From Moniliophthora roreri (Eukaryota > Basidiomycota > Agaricomycetes > Agaricales > Marasmiaceae): a stretch of 64,000 nucleotides of DNA. How positions within the stretch are numbered: position 1 is the first letter of the stretch; the number at the start of each line of letters is the position of its first letter. Location: positions 930,001 to 994,000 of the forward strand of contig LATX02000089.1 of the NCBI GenBank assembly GCA_001466705.2, given 5' to 3'. The notes under the pieces are model-generated. The model searched no databases and was not told where the DNA came from. It saw nothing but the letters and a program-made list of their open reading frames with translations. Positions 10,675 to 21,684 of this stretch are shown here, in pieces. Both the position numbers and the translations under genes were made by a program.

Positions 10675-12017
10675 CTAGTATCTATCTTTCCCTCATCTCT
10701 GTGAGTCATCTATTGCTTGCTCGCTCTCAGTAACTTCACCTCTACATAAATCATTTCATAATTGGCCTCATACTCACTTCAAATTCTTCCTCTGCTAGGC
10801 TATGCCCCCCACTCCCCGGCTCGTCGTACTCGGTGCTTAGGCTTGGACTTTTGATATCGATCACCAAAGCTTCCTTCAAATTAATAGAGCCTAGCACTTC
10901 TCAGACCCAACTCGTTACGTTCTCGCGAGTTAATATCATGTCACCAACCATTCCTTTAACTGGGCCCTGAATTCTCTTCGAAAAGCTTTCCCCCGGGATC
11001 CTAAATCCAACGTTCAACCCCAGGCCGCCTGCTCAATAGTACTCTTTGATTCATATAGCACCAGAAAGGGCCGGATTGATGCACTCGTTCGCAACCGAAG
11101 TATGACTATGGTGCATTTACTGTGTCCAAACTATGTACGCACACGAGATGACCATTCGACCTCCAAAACGATTGTTGGACCCGAGGATGTGCTTATTGAC
11201 ACAGATGTCCCATGCGTACTTCATGACACAACGCTACCTAGGCATTGGTGAAAGTAGAATTGGTCGCGCTGCGGCGAGTCTTTTGACTCTAGACGGCAAA
11301 GTGGCATTTCCCTCTCAACGAGACAGCACTGTGGTCAGATAGTTTCATGTACCCTTTTCGTCTATTTTACTGATCCCTATCTCCTAGAGCCATGCTCCAT
11401 CACTTTCAACTACTATCCAACTAGCCATGAACCCTCATCGCCGCTTTGGCTATTCACACTGCTACATAAGGTGGTGACATTGGCTTTGGACTTTATCAGA
11501 GCAGGTACGCCTCCCAGCTCAGGCACGCAACTCTACCTGGAGCCTCTGTGATCTTGGGCCCAGCACATACCGTATGAAGTCGTTGGTCCAAACGACGATG
11601 GCATAGTCTTGATGTCAGGCCAACGATAGCCCTGGATCTTATCGAAATCGTTCCTGCCCACGCCGTGCACGATATAAATCTGACGCGGTACCGATGAAAG
11701 TCAGTAGCGGAATCGACCACTAATCAACCGTCGTAGATGTCTTCAGGTTAGCGAGTCGGGTCGAGAACATCCAACAGTGGAATACGATGGATTTGGTTGC
11801 ACGTCGGTGGAGCCAATTCAATTCGGGGTCTTGGCGTACTTCTACAACTCCCAGGCCGAACATAATCTGCTACTTACTGATAACTATACCCCCGTTGCAT
11901 GGAACGCCTGGGGGTCGCTATGATAACGATAATGAACCTGCATTTACGCTCACGAGTCGTTTGGGTTGCACCTAGCCACTTTTGTTGAACCCACGGCTTC
12001 CGTTTGATTCCTCGCAG
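10675..12017. other. Spacer with one unassigned coding-like stretch
   Basis: About 1.3 kb without a gene I can support. On the plus strand, 11777-11923 is open for 48 codons before TGA and reads like a protein C-terminus (VEYDGFGCTS, then VLAYFYNSQAEHNLLLTDN). It faintly recalls the repeat of secreted DUF5648-type proteins. No upstream exon or start could be joined to it; short coding-like pieces at 11460-11720 are interrupted. It could be the decayed end of a secreted-protein gene. Confidence 0.25.
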
Positions 12018-12024
12018 ATATAAA
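12018..12024 (+). promoter_or_regulatory. TATA box ahead of a possible secreted peptide
   Basis: The sequence ATATAAA lies 54-60 nt before an ATG that opens a clean signal peptide. The spacing fits a core promoter with a short leader. Confidence 0.4.
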
Positions 12025-12077
12025 GGGTCGCCGCGAACAAGAGAGGTAAGATCCCAGTGCTAATTTTCGATTGCGAG

Positions 12078-12167
12078 ATGCGTTTCCTTGTGACCCTCGC
12101 CTGCTTGGTTCTTGCCGCGGCAGCAGTACGTCTTCTGCTTGGTGATCAAAGGTTAATGGGTATGTAA
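12078..12167 (+). CDS. Possible small secreted peptide (signal peptide plus short tail)
   Basis: The ATG at 12078 gives MRFLVTLACLVLAAAA, a textbook secretion signal. Without splicing the frame ends at TAA 12165-12167 after 29 codons. A donor-like GTACGT follows the signal peptide, and an acceptor lies near 12175. An intron there would continue the frame to about 12347, but that product is unremarkable. A TATA box precedes the ATG. It is either the first exon of a small secreted protein or a remnant. Confidence 0.3.
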   Translation: MRFLVTLACLVLAAAAVRLLLGDQRLMGM

Positions 12168-12530
12168 TGACACCCCCAGTTTCCTGGCGCAGAACTTTTG
12201 CTGACATCCCGCCCTAGACTCAGAGGCAGACCACTAGCAGGGATATCAGGCTTCAGGAATCCTTGTATTATTCTGCATGTAAAGCTGTTTCGCTCAAATG
12301 ACAAAAACATGATCATCCGTCTGGGAAGTTGTTGAGGGCAGCTTATTGAGAACACTGAGTGCTTTGGCTCGTTCTCAAATTTTACACTGTTCCTAGCGGA
12401 AACACAATCTCACTGATCAGCTCCATGTAACTCCATGAGAAACCGGCAGGTTATGATGGTAACACTATGTAATACAGATGTACAAGGAACCCTATTAATA
12501 CACATATGGACTGGGCATGATAGCTACTAC

Positions 12531-15263
12531 TTAAGCCATTTGTAATGCCTCTTCATGATGGGCTGGCGCCGTTCGACGGTCAAATGAACCACGGAAGCTG
12601 GCGAACACAAGTCCAACATTGGCAGTTCGAACCCAGACCTGGATCGATGAACGACTGGCGTCGCTATCGGAATTGGGGGTCTTCCTTTTGCGGACGAACT
12701 TGCATCGCCTCAACTTCTGGAGAAGTAGGGACCGAAGACTCTGGCCCTTGTTAACTGAGCCGCTACCCCACTTCCATGAATAATATACGCAGGGAGTGAT
12801 AACCAATACGACACATAGAACAAATGCTCCAACGATAAAGCGTGCCCGCAAGTCCAAAGAGCTGAAGCATTGATATAAGAAGCCGAAAAGGAAAAGGATC
12901 AAGCTGAATCGATCAAGATGAAGCGGACATCGGGGTCAGTTCAGTTCATGACTATTCAGGTCCTGGCATCTGCTTACCCCCATATCAGCGACACGAATGG
13001 AAGAGTGCAAAAGATTGCGATTAGCTCGGGCCTCCATCTTGTACGAGCGTCGGCATGAAGATATTGGTACTAAACCACGGAGGATGCAAATCAGAGAAGA
13101 TACGAAACGTAAGGTGTAAGGGCGAGGTCAACCTACCACCATGCCCACTGAATCAAGCGACCTGTGATTCCGAATCAAGAAGAGTCCGAGTATAGCCGTG
13201 CTAAGGCTACACATTATGGACAGGCTGCTTGCAACCTGAGCGGGTGTGGATACGGCGGTGCCTTCAGGGACGACGTTTGGTATATCGAGGAATGACACGT
13301 TCACAGCCAACAATATAGTACCCTTGACACCGATGAGAGAAGTTAAGTGGTTAATCGTCCATCTCTCCAACATCAGTACGGGAAAGGGGTCTCACCAAAG
13401 TGACTTGCTCTCTCCAATCATGGGTTAACCGCTTGATCAAACTTCGCCAGGATTTCAAGACCACACAGCTATCTGTTGTGACGTCGCCAAACTGGTGCAA
13501 AAGACCGTAATGCTGGTTGAAGAGAAATGGAGAAAGGAGACGGAAGAGAAAAGAGCGTTTCATTGATCGCAAGTCTTCGCCATAGACAGACTGCTGCCTG
13601 CCTAGGCGCGCCCCCCGCTGGCCGTAGAAGTTGAGATAGCGATCGCGACCTTTCAAGTTGAATCATGAAATACTGAATACTGGTTGAGGCGCTCAAAGTC
13701 TCACAGAAACGATGCATCAACCGAGCCACGATCCAAGGGCAGCCGTCTCCCCCTTCTTGCAGATCACCTGTGTTTGGGAAGGCATCGCGAGCTCGTGGGT
13801 TATAGCGCTGGAAGCCCAAACGCTGACTTACGTTCACAATTGGGGATGATCTTCCGAAGCAATTCGAGGTCTTCAGGTGTTTGTGTGACGGTGGAATCCT
13901 TGGATGTCACAAGATCTGTAGCCTTGGTCAACTTAAGGCTGGCAAAAGAAATACGCGTGGTATAACTCACCAACAAGTGCATGATTAGTCAAATTCAGGA
14001 GGTTGCGAAGTTCTTTGGCCTCGACTTTATGTCCCACAGGGAAATACTGTATGTGGGTCCTAAAACGATCGTTATGTGGTGTTAGCGACAGTGATGGGTG
14101 CAGACTAACCAGTATTGGCACTCCATAAATAATTCTGGCATAAATGTCAGTAGATATCTAATGGCATAATTGTTCTGGACTAACTCGTGTGGCCTTCAAA
14201 GCATCCTCCTTCAACTTCAGATAAATCCAGCTTTACATCGTAATCATCCAACCAGAAGATGGTACGACTCTCCAAGTCGACGTAGTAGTAATAACACATC
14301 CATTTGTCGTCCTCGTCTTTGGCTAACCATATCACCAAGGGACGGTCATTAAAGTTGAATGTGCCCATCTGTGATCGCTTGTGGCGGCTGACTTCGATGA
14401 ATTTGTTAATTAGAGCCTCTTCATCCCGATCATAGACCCATGATCCTGTTAGGACGTTCTTGAAGCGAATGTGAGCGAATTAACCTGACAAGAGGTAATT
14501 TTGACCAACCTCTACCGGATGATAAAAATAACACGAGCCCTCAAAATCTATGAGCTCCTGCCACCCCTCGGGTAGAGAGCATTCTGATCTCGAAGGAATT
14601 TTAAATTTAAGTGGTTGTAATTTATAAGTCGAGTCGTCGTCCCACTTTGATCTTCAAAAAGAGGTTCAGGAAACGGTAGAGGGATGATGGAATGCTGTTG
14701 TGTGCTTACATGGGAAAAGTGTCTGTATATCTCGGCAACTCGGTCGGCACGACGGGTACTGCTCTCACTTGTCTCCATTCATTGTCCACGAGAGTCTCTG
14801 CAGACGAACATCTTCCTCCACTATCTTCCGAGTTTCTCTCTTCCGTGGAGGACACAGAACAATCAGCGATATCGGATTCAAGTGGTATCACTTCGGGACA
14901 TGGTGTGACGGTTTCGTGGGCTAATTCCAACCGATCGCCAGAATGGAGTAGAATATCGTCGTTATGATGAGCTGGATCTTGAGTTGGATGGCTTGCCAGC
15001 GGCGGTGACGGGTCGAACTGTGCATACACTTGAACATCACTTGACGAAGAGAGTCGAGGGGGCTTCATTGATCGTGAAGCCCATCGTTCGCGGTTTCTGA
15101 TAAGTGAAAAGAGGAGTCGCAACGTCGCCCCGGAAAGACGGAGGGCTCGGAGGACTCGCTTTAAAAAGTCTACAAGACCTTGAGTAAACCGCTGGTGGAG
15201 CATGAGAGAAGCAAGGAAGCAGAGGAAGACATAACTTACTTCGTCATGAGACTTTAAGACCAT
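12531..15263 (-). CDS. WW-domain membrane protein
   Basis: About 11 exons and roughly 700 residues. Exon 1 (15263-14710) begins MVLKSHDEVSYVF with a short hydrophobic segment, followed by a disordered Ser/Pro/Asp-rich region (SSSSDVQVYAQFDPSPP). Exons 2-3 encode a WW-type module (LPEGWQELIDFEGSCYFYHP), then WVYDRDEEALINKFIE and a second Trp-rich stretch (DKWMCYYYYVDLESRTIFWL). A helical middle part leads to DLQEGGDGCPWIVARLMHRF and SWRSLIKRLTHDWREQVTL. The C-terminal half holds about four membrane helices, for example TILLAVNVSFLDIP, IMCSLSTAILGLFLI, LIAIFCTLPFVSLIW and FIVGAFVLCVVLVI, and ends in a basic tail. This architecture occurs in many Agaricomycetes as uncharacterised proteins; no function is established. 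Internal introns are mostly 46-73 nt, and the exon between 14134 and 14110 is only 25 nt. Confidence 0.75.
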
Positions 15264-15592
15264 ATTGACTGCGCTCTCACAGTGATATCGATTCCTCCGA
15301 GGCCATCTACAGCATGTACAGCTTTGAAGAACTCGAGTCGAAGGCGTGTTGATTCGCGTAATTCAAATGAGAAAATTAATAGATTATCGTTGTTTGGTTC
15401 ATCGCTGTTTATGGATTTCGAAGCCTGACCCTGCCCCGGCGTTCGCGGGTATTAAGCTTCTGGTCCACAGCTTTCGTATCACCTGCACATATCCAACCGC
15501 ATGGCTGACAACACAGATCTCGAAGTTCAGCCGATACATATACTGCGAGTGATGATTGAAGGAGCCCGTAGGAATTGCCTGGGTGCCCGGCA
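15264..15592. other. Spacer between two minus-strand genes
   Basis: About 330 nt holding the presumed promoter of the WW-domain gene and the 3' end of the next gene. Only short overlapping frames are present; nothing else is evident. Confidence 0.5.
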
Positions 15593-16476
15593 TTACCAAT
15601 CATTCCTGCGGTTCAGGTTCTCTTCCAGCAACTTCCAGAGCTCACACCTATCCATTGATTTCAAGTCAGTCATACTTCACTAAGCAAGAGACGGCAACAT
15701 ACTGATACGATTTGCCGACGTCATACGCCAGCGATGCGGCTCAAGTTCCCGTATATTGATCTTCCATGATCTCCCCGGCGGGCTGAAGATTCAATTAGAG
15801 ACGTTGGGAGATGGAAACCTTTTATAAATGAGCCTCCGTGCGATAAACCGACCCCGGTAGCGGTACCTACCATAGTCGTAACAGAAAACGACCCATTGTC
15901 CATTCCTTGGCAATCAACAAAGACGATCTGTGGACTTGACCAGAATACTGGAGATGTTCCCTGTCTCCCTGTCTCCAAAGCCGTAGAAGGAAGAATGAAT
16001 GAATGCTATCTTCAAAATGGGTTCCGGACCACTCAATGAGTTGCTCAACAACGCCAACCTCCTCGTTCGACTCCAGCTCGGTGAACCTCCAAACTTCAGA
16101 TCCAGAGGATGCGCTTTTAGGCCTTGGGTTTCGGAAATATACGAGCAGGAAGTATTTTCAAGGGGTGCTGGGAACATATCGTCGGTTAGCAGCGGCCTAG
16201 TCACTAGTAAAAAGGTGTGCTTATTACCTAGTCTGACGGGAGGCAAACTTTCGGGAAGTTCGTTGGGGTCCGGTCGAGTCGATTCCAGTCGTGAAGTGCG
16301 GGAGCCATAAGTAATGATCAGAGGCTTGATAGTACTGCTATGTCGTGGTCAGCTATGTCATGTAAAAGAGAATGCTACGCACGTCGACGATGCAAGGACT
16401 TGTCGCTTCTGTCACACCAGTGCCTTCGAGATCGATATAAGAATTTTATGGATGAAGACGCGCTTACGACGAGCAT
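15593..16476 (-). CDS. Unrecognised multi-exon protein (about 200 aa)
   Basis: A start at 16476 (MLV, then donor GTAAGC) sits just downstream of a TATA box on this strand. The second exon gives KRQVLASST. The third gives TIKPLIITYGSRTSRLES, continues through PESLPPVRLGNKHTFLL, and ends ...RPLLTDDI. Further exons give GSEVWRFTELESNEEVG, then GTSPVFWSSPQIVFVDCQGM, then SWKINIRELEPHRWRMTSAN, and the terminus CELWKLLEENLNRRNDW before TAA at 15593-15595. Most junctions fit GT-AG introns with matching phase; the one near 15800 I could not settle. No family is recognised. It is divergent from the executor-like gene that starts near 16711. Confidence 0.5.
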
Positions 16477-16507
16477 TTTCGGCTGAATAGAGCTTGCAGC
16501 GCCGTCT

Positions 16508-16517
16508 TATATAAATA
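16508..16517 (-). promoter_or_regulatory. TATA element in the divergent promoter
   Basis: TTATATAAAT lies 32-41 nt upstream of the minus-strand ATG at 16476 and about 200 nt before the plus-strand gene. The spacer of roughly 230 nt probably serves both genes. Confidence 0.45.
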
Positions 16518-16710
16518 GCAGTCAAAGTCGTCGGGGAGGTGAACGTAGTTTGTATGGATGGATGCAAGTACCAACACAAGTACGCTGATGGACGACCAGA
16601 CCGACTCTCGAAAAGGAGTGAGATATCTGACTGATGCATGCTGTCATTCCGCTTTCCCGCTTTCCCTTTTCGTAAAACCATCAAAGAGAAGATATGGCCC
16701 CTCACGCATG

Positions 16711-17791
16711 TTCAACCTCAGCATGCCTCTCTTACTCGAACCACTACTATCCTTGCAATGCTCGACAACATATCGAGCGAAACGTTCGTTAAAACGGCGA
16801 CCGGTTACCCTCAAAACGTTGAAGGATGTAGCAGAGACAGCTCAGATACCTGGCCTAGTCGCGATACCTTCCCTGGCGTTAGAGATCCTCGCTGTAGCTC
16901 AGGTTTGCTTCTATCCACCTTCCTCTGTGCTTCTACTTATGGTGATATGATATATCTAGGATATCAAACAGAACAAGGATGCTTTCCAACGTCTCGCAAA
17001 AGATGCATTTGGCGTTGCGACCGTTATAGTAGAGGCATGCAAAAGGATGATGGAAAGAGGGCAAGTACCTGCACTACAGAGTGAATTGTGGGCGCTGCAA
17101 AGGTATGTGAACACACAATGTTTCTCTGATAATTTGCTGAGTTGCGCTCTCTACAGCACCATGAAGATATCCTTGAGTGTGCGAAGAGCCAGACCAGTGA
17201 AAACCGTGTCGAAACAAGGATGAAATCTACGTCAGAAGCAATGATCTTCAAGTTTTCGGAATATCATTTAAGCCAACAGCTACAGCACTCTATGAGCTGT
17301 TTTTCGGTATGCCTTTTTGCCGTGACTTTGGGCAAGCCATCTTCTTATTAATGATGCAACATACATAGCTGATTGATGTTCGCCATGCCGTGGAGTTGCT
17401 TTTACTGAAGCAAACAGGATCCGGAGACGCAGGCAGCGATCCACGCCCGTCCCCATCCTCAAACCCTTGGTTTCCCCCGATTCCTACACAACAAACCCTG
17501 ACCAGCCAATTCTCCCCACCAACGGAGGCAATCCGTCGAGATTCTTTCGGTAACAGTGCCAGATCTTCCAGGAATCCTTTTATTCCTCCCTCCGCACTCG
17601 ATGTCGATGCGCCGCCGCCGCAATTCCCTGTCCAACCGGTGGGCACTCGAGGAGCTTGGAGTATCAACTACACCACTAACGTGTATCATGTATCTGGTGA
17701 CCATTACAGCAACGTAAACAATGTCAATCGCAATGGTTACCCTGCGAGCGCGCCCGACCGTAATCCTTCAGGCCAAGAGGAATCTACGTAA
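16711..17791 (+). CDS. MLKL/HeLo-like helical-domain protein with Asn-rich tail motif, copy A
   Basis: Four exons: about 16711-16902, 16960-17106, 17157-17306 and 17369-17791, giving about 303 aa. The N-terminal 150 residues are helical and resemble the MLKL N-terminal/HeLo-like bundle found on fungal NLRs: VTLKTLKDVAETAQIPGL, then LALEILAVAQ, then NKDAFQRLAKDAFGVATVIV. Such domains insert into membranes in cell-death executors. A long Pro/Ser-rich linker follows (about residues 175-255). The tail carries an Asn/Tyr motif (INYTTNVYHVSGDHY, then SNVNNVNRNGY) also present in copy B. The exon 2 donor is odd: the paralogue's junction leaves a 1-nt frame difference, so I used GTGAAC at 17107 instead of the stronger GTATGT at 17103. 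The start is uncertain; an ATG at 16726 is also in frame. The family link is from motif resemblance; the amyloid role is inferred. Confidence 0.7.
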
Positions 17792-18300
17792 TTCTGGCAG
17801 ATACGCTCTGGTACATATTCTGGTTGTACTTCTAGCCAACATGGCCGCTCACTTTTCCTTCATTGTAGGCGGCCGGAACCAGCCAATCTCGGAGTCTACT
17901 ATCGTACTCTCCAGTACTTTTTGTGGATTTCGAGCGAAAGTAGCTTCTCTTTGTATCCTTTTATCGAGTCATTCTCTGTTACCTCATTTATACAATGGCG
18001 TAGCCTTTTAATTAATAGGTTCGACAACTTTTGTAATGTTTTTGTACATAACATCGTTGAGGCCAATTGGAGCTGGCCTGAAGCGTTCTCTTCTGAGGAA
18101 TTGCAGGGCTTAAACACGATCACGTGAACAAACTGATAATCTTATCAGCGCGTGGAAGGATTGTTGAATGCTTCGTTTTGTGTTACATAATCCCCACTTT
18201 CTTGATCAGGTACTACCATTTTCACTAGGAAATTTACATCGTGATTCCAGGTTGACCGTGACGCCCTATCCAGGTATCAAGATACATACATTCTTCAGAA
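17792..18300. other. Spacer between the two executor-like paralogues
   Basis: About 500 nt with the 3' end of copy A and the promoter of copy B. Only short overlapping frames were seen; no conserved coding piece was found. Confidence 0.5.
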
Positions 18301-19447
18301 ATGACAGACGCAGCTCCAACTCCGACTGGCATAGATACAGCAGCAGCAGGGACATTGGGCCCGCTGCAATTCGAGGGACAACGCAGACCAACCGTTGATT
18401 CTTTTACGATTATCGACACCGATAACAATACCCTGAAGGCAGTCATCTCCATAGCTCAGGAGGTTCGCACGATAGTTCAGGTCGGTTGAGTTCCTTTCGG
18501 GCATATTCATTCGAATTTTGCTTGCCCACGTTGACGTTTTTAACCATGACTGACTTCAAACTTGCACTGCCGAATCTCATTTGCTGACAAGCGCGGTAGG
18601 ATACCATGCAGGGCTCTCATGCCTGTTGTACATTGTCCTGCCCATTTTTCTCACTTCAAGATGCTCTAAGAGGTCTCTCTGATGACACCTTCGATACTGC
18701 ATGTACTGTGGTGAAGGGATGCAAAAAGATACTGGAAAGAGGCCAAGGGCTTCCTCCAGGACTTGAGCACCGCTTGAGGATCCTGAAGAGGTGCGTAGAG
18801 TATGCTATGTTCCTTGGCGATGACTAATTCCGTTATTCAATAGCCATATGGAGGACATCCTCAGATTCGTTAAAAGACAGCAAAGTGGAAGTGTTGGCTT
18901 TGGCTGGATAACAGCCTCCAGGGACATTGAAGCATATCGCAAAGAGCTACGTCGCCTTTTCTACGTACGTCCTCTTCGTTTTGTCTGAAAACCATGATCT
19001 TACAAGGATGTGTAGGAGATTGACAACCGGATCGCCTTGCATCGTCATGAAGAGGATCATCATAAGGGGCAACCATGGCCAGGATCCGCACCCACTGATT
19101 CAGCGCCGTCTTCACCCCCAATATCTGCACCCCCATCTCCCTCGACCGCCACGCAACATTTACACGCCCCAAATTTCACAATCGTGTCACCACAAGAGTT
19201 CCCGGCTCATCCGAGCCCTTCTGGAGACAACTCAGGGCCTTCCACGGTACAGCCGCAACCATCCCTCTCATTTCATATCCAACTGACACGCGATCAGGAA
19301 ACTGCAGGGACTAATATTACTTACCAGTACTACAACACCGTATATGGCGACCAGTATAACAACAATAACCATAATGCGAACCATGTTAATCGCGGTAGTT
19401 ATGTGACCGATAAGCCTGATCAGAAGCCCCAGCAAAGCGCATATTAG
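18301..19447 (+). CDS. MLKL/HeLo-like helical-domain protein with Asn-rich tail motif, copy B
   Basis: Four exons, 18301-18480, 18600-18790, 18844-18964 and 19016-19447, with consistent phases and a product of about 307 aa. Helical region: NNTLKAVISIAQEVRTIV, then DALRGLSDDTFDTACTVVKG, then HMEDILRFVKRQQSG, and IEAYRKELRRLFYEI. Exon order and breakpoints match copy A. A Pro/Ser/His-rich linker follows. The tail reads NITYQYYNTVYGDQYNN and then NHVNRGSY, parallel to copy A: Y-x-V-x-G-D-x-Y followed by Asn and VNR-x-x-Y. Exon 2 carries an extra 14-residue Cys-rich insertion (HACCTLSCPF) relative to copy A, possibly an unrecognised intron. It is tandem to copy A on the same strand, so the pair arose by duplication. 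No catalytic motif is visible. Confidence 0.72.
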
Positions 19448-20234
19448 GATTCCTTGTGATACCCCATGGTACGCATTCAAAGTCGTGGCCAATCTCGGCG
19501 GTACTGAACAGTCCTACTACTATCTAGGTTTCATGCTACAACTGGATAACCTACCGCCCCCCGGAACCCAACCCTCTCCATTCTGGTACGCGAAAGACAA
19601 CTTTGCTACTTTGCGGCGGACTGGGATCTATACGCAATCCGCTTAGCTAGAAGGATATTCGGGGATTGCCAGAGGTGAATAGCGTCGACTCGATATGCTC
19701 CAGAGCCTTTCCCTTTCTACAACGTTTCTTTCCTCTTCTATCTTCGACTCGGTTTCATTCGTGGCTCGCCAAGGGCGCTAATGGTTATGGTCGATTCTGT
19801 ATATCAGGGATTGGTCTGCCGGTGCACGGAAAACCATAATGCTTTCACTGCATGCATGATGCCTGATGACTCCCCAAGACCGTGAAGGCACGGCGGGTGT
19901 AGTTATCTACGATGCACCAACGGAGGATCGGCTTATGCCTCACGTACCAGCGGGTTTTGTTTCATAATCTGTTCCCGGATTTGCCTTTAGTAAGTTTGGA
20001 AACCTGGGAACTTGAAGAGTCGAACGCGGATCGTTGAAACCTATTGTCACTTATAGATGGCTGTGAATAAACTTTAGATGTTCAGACTGAATTGTTGACA
20101 CGATGAATTGACAAATGGTGTATTGCGTATCCCAGACATAAGAAAGATGTGGGTAGTGATACAAACATGTGGTATGCTAATAGCGATACAGTGATGTGTG
20201 ATGTCTCCAGTCCAAGTCATAAAAGGGATGTATA
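19448..20234. other. Convergent spacer with a 58-codon open stretch
   Basis: About 790 nt. Starting near 19468 on the plus strand, a frame without ATG reads WYAFKVVANLGGTEQSYYYL and later PPPGTQPSPFWYAKDNF before a stop near 19647. It is coding-like but not joinable to copy B. Nothing else is evident. Confidence 0.3.
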
Positions 20235-21392
20235 TCATAACGGAACTGAGATATCATCAAAGGCACGAATTTGGCGTTCATGCCGCAGGTATGGCGCAAA
20301 CCGAACAGACACCCGACTGGTGCGCATCACTTCGTCGTACGGCCGACTCTTCTCTCTCCGATATGATTTGGTTTGCTTGTCGTTCGAGACCTCCTCCTCG
20401 TATCCTATGCTCCGCTCTACGATCTTCTTCATCTTCTTGACCCAGCGTTTGGTTCCAGGATTCTGTGTCCACGCTAGGTGCTGCGACGCCATACTCGTAC
20501 TTAGGCTCGTGTGTGAGGACAAGGATGATGTGTCCGATATCAGGTCAGGACAGGATTCGTCTTTTTTATGCGCGAGAATCTCCTCAACGGGATCGCTGTG
20601 CTTGTCCAGAGGATGTCCCAACTCTTTCCAGTTTGGTTTCTGAGCAAATGATAACGGTGCTTTGTACCACTTGTTCTGAATTACCATGACTTTAATGTCC
20701 TCCACTGGCGAACGACGCAGAACAGCTGCGAATAGCGTGGACGCAGCGTTGCTGACAACTAAGAAGGGATGTGCAGTGGAACGCAAGTGGGGTAAGCGTT
20801 GGTCGGGAGGTCGATAGTGTTGGCGGGTGCCATCGGATGATATGATTGACAGAGAGTGTTCAAGATCAAACGACCGCAGACGGTACTCATACTCATCGTG
20901 TGGAAGGACCTGCCACATTGTTAGCAAGTCTTTTGGGAACAAAGCAATCACTCACATCCGTGTAACGCTTCCTATCATAGATTTTACTTCCCAGATTATG
21001 AAATTGGAGCTCAATAATTGCATCTAAAGCCTCTTCGGTAGGTATAAGTGCTATTTTCTGCTCTTGAAGCAATTTTTTAATGCTTGAACGAACTGAATGC
21101 GGGAGTAAGAAACAGGCCTAGGAACGACGAATAGAAAACGAACCATGCACAATGTTAGGTGACATCTCCAGGCGCAATTCACCATAATTCAGACCCATGA
21201 AGAATTCGAGCGAATACACCTACCTGGTCGTTAATAACGCTAAAAGGCACTACAAGCTGAAGGACTCACCGGTATGCGTGTTCCGTTTTCAAATTCAAGT
21301 GGATTGAGGTAGTATGTCTCTATAGTATCTTCACATTCAGGTGTAGATGCTGTGAGTTGGCTGAGGAGGGGAAGAGTGTTTGGGGGCGACAT
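20235..21392 (-). CDS. Unrecognised protein (about 330 aa)
   Basis: Four exons joined by GT-AG introns. The start at 21392 gives MSPPNTLPLLSQLTAS and exon 1 ends NGTRIP. Exon 2 gives VYSLEFFMGLNYGELRLEM. Exon 3 gives IKKLLQEQKIALIPTEEALD and ends RKRYTD. The long last exon starts VLPHDEYEYRLRSFD and ends FDDISVPL. The protein is soluble, with mixed helix and strand, and has a basic lysine-rich segment (TKRWVKKMKKIVERS) in its C-terminal third plus a Ser-rich patch (SDTSSLSSHTSLSTS). No family is recognised. It converges on the executor-like pair and is divergent from the large gene at 21685, sharing a spacer of about 290 nt with it. Confidence 0.65.
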
Positions 21393-21684
21393 GGTGGTAA
21401 GGGAGCACAGACCGTTACTCAGTTGTCACGTTTCATTGTGACTCATCACACATGTGACTCGACGCGTTTCGCAATGGCACATCATGTTCTCTATTGTCTC
21501 CTTCGTTCTTGTGTGTTCATGCCTTGACTTGCCACGGTGCTGTTATGGCTCGATTGACCGTAATGAAATAAGTATGAATGATCTAAGGTGGGTTACATTT
21601 TTCCTACCCCCAGACCCTCAACACCAGCACTGACACTCCAAGTCTCCCTCTCGCGATCGTCATTTCCTCAAGTCGTCTTTCAAC

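Noticed and set aside
11133..11342. 70-codon plus-strand frame
   Set aside because: No motif, no splice continuation and no promoter; likely chance.
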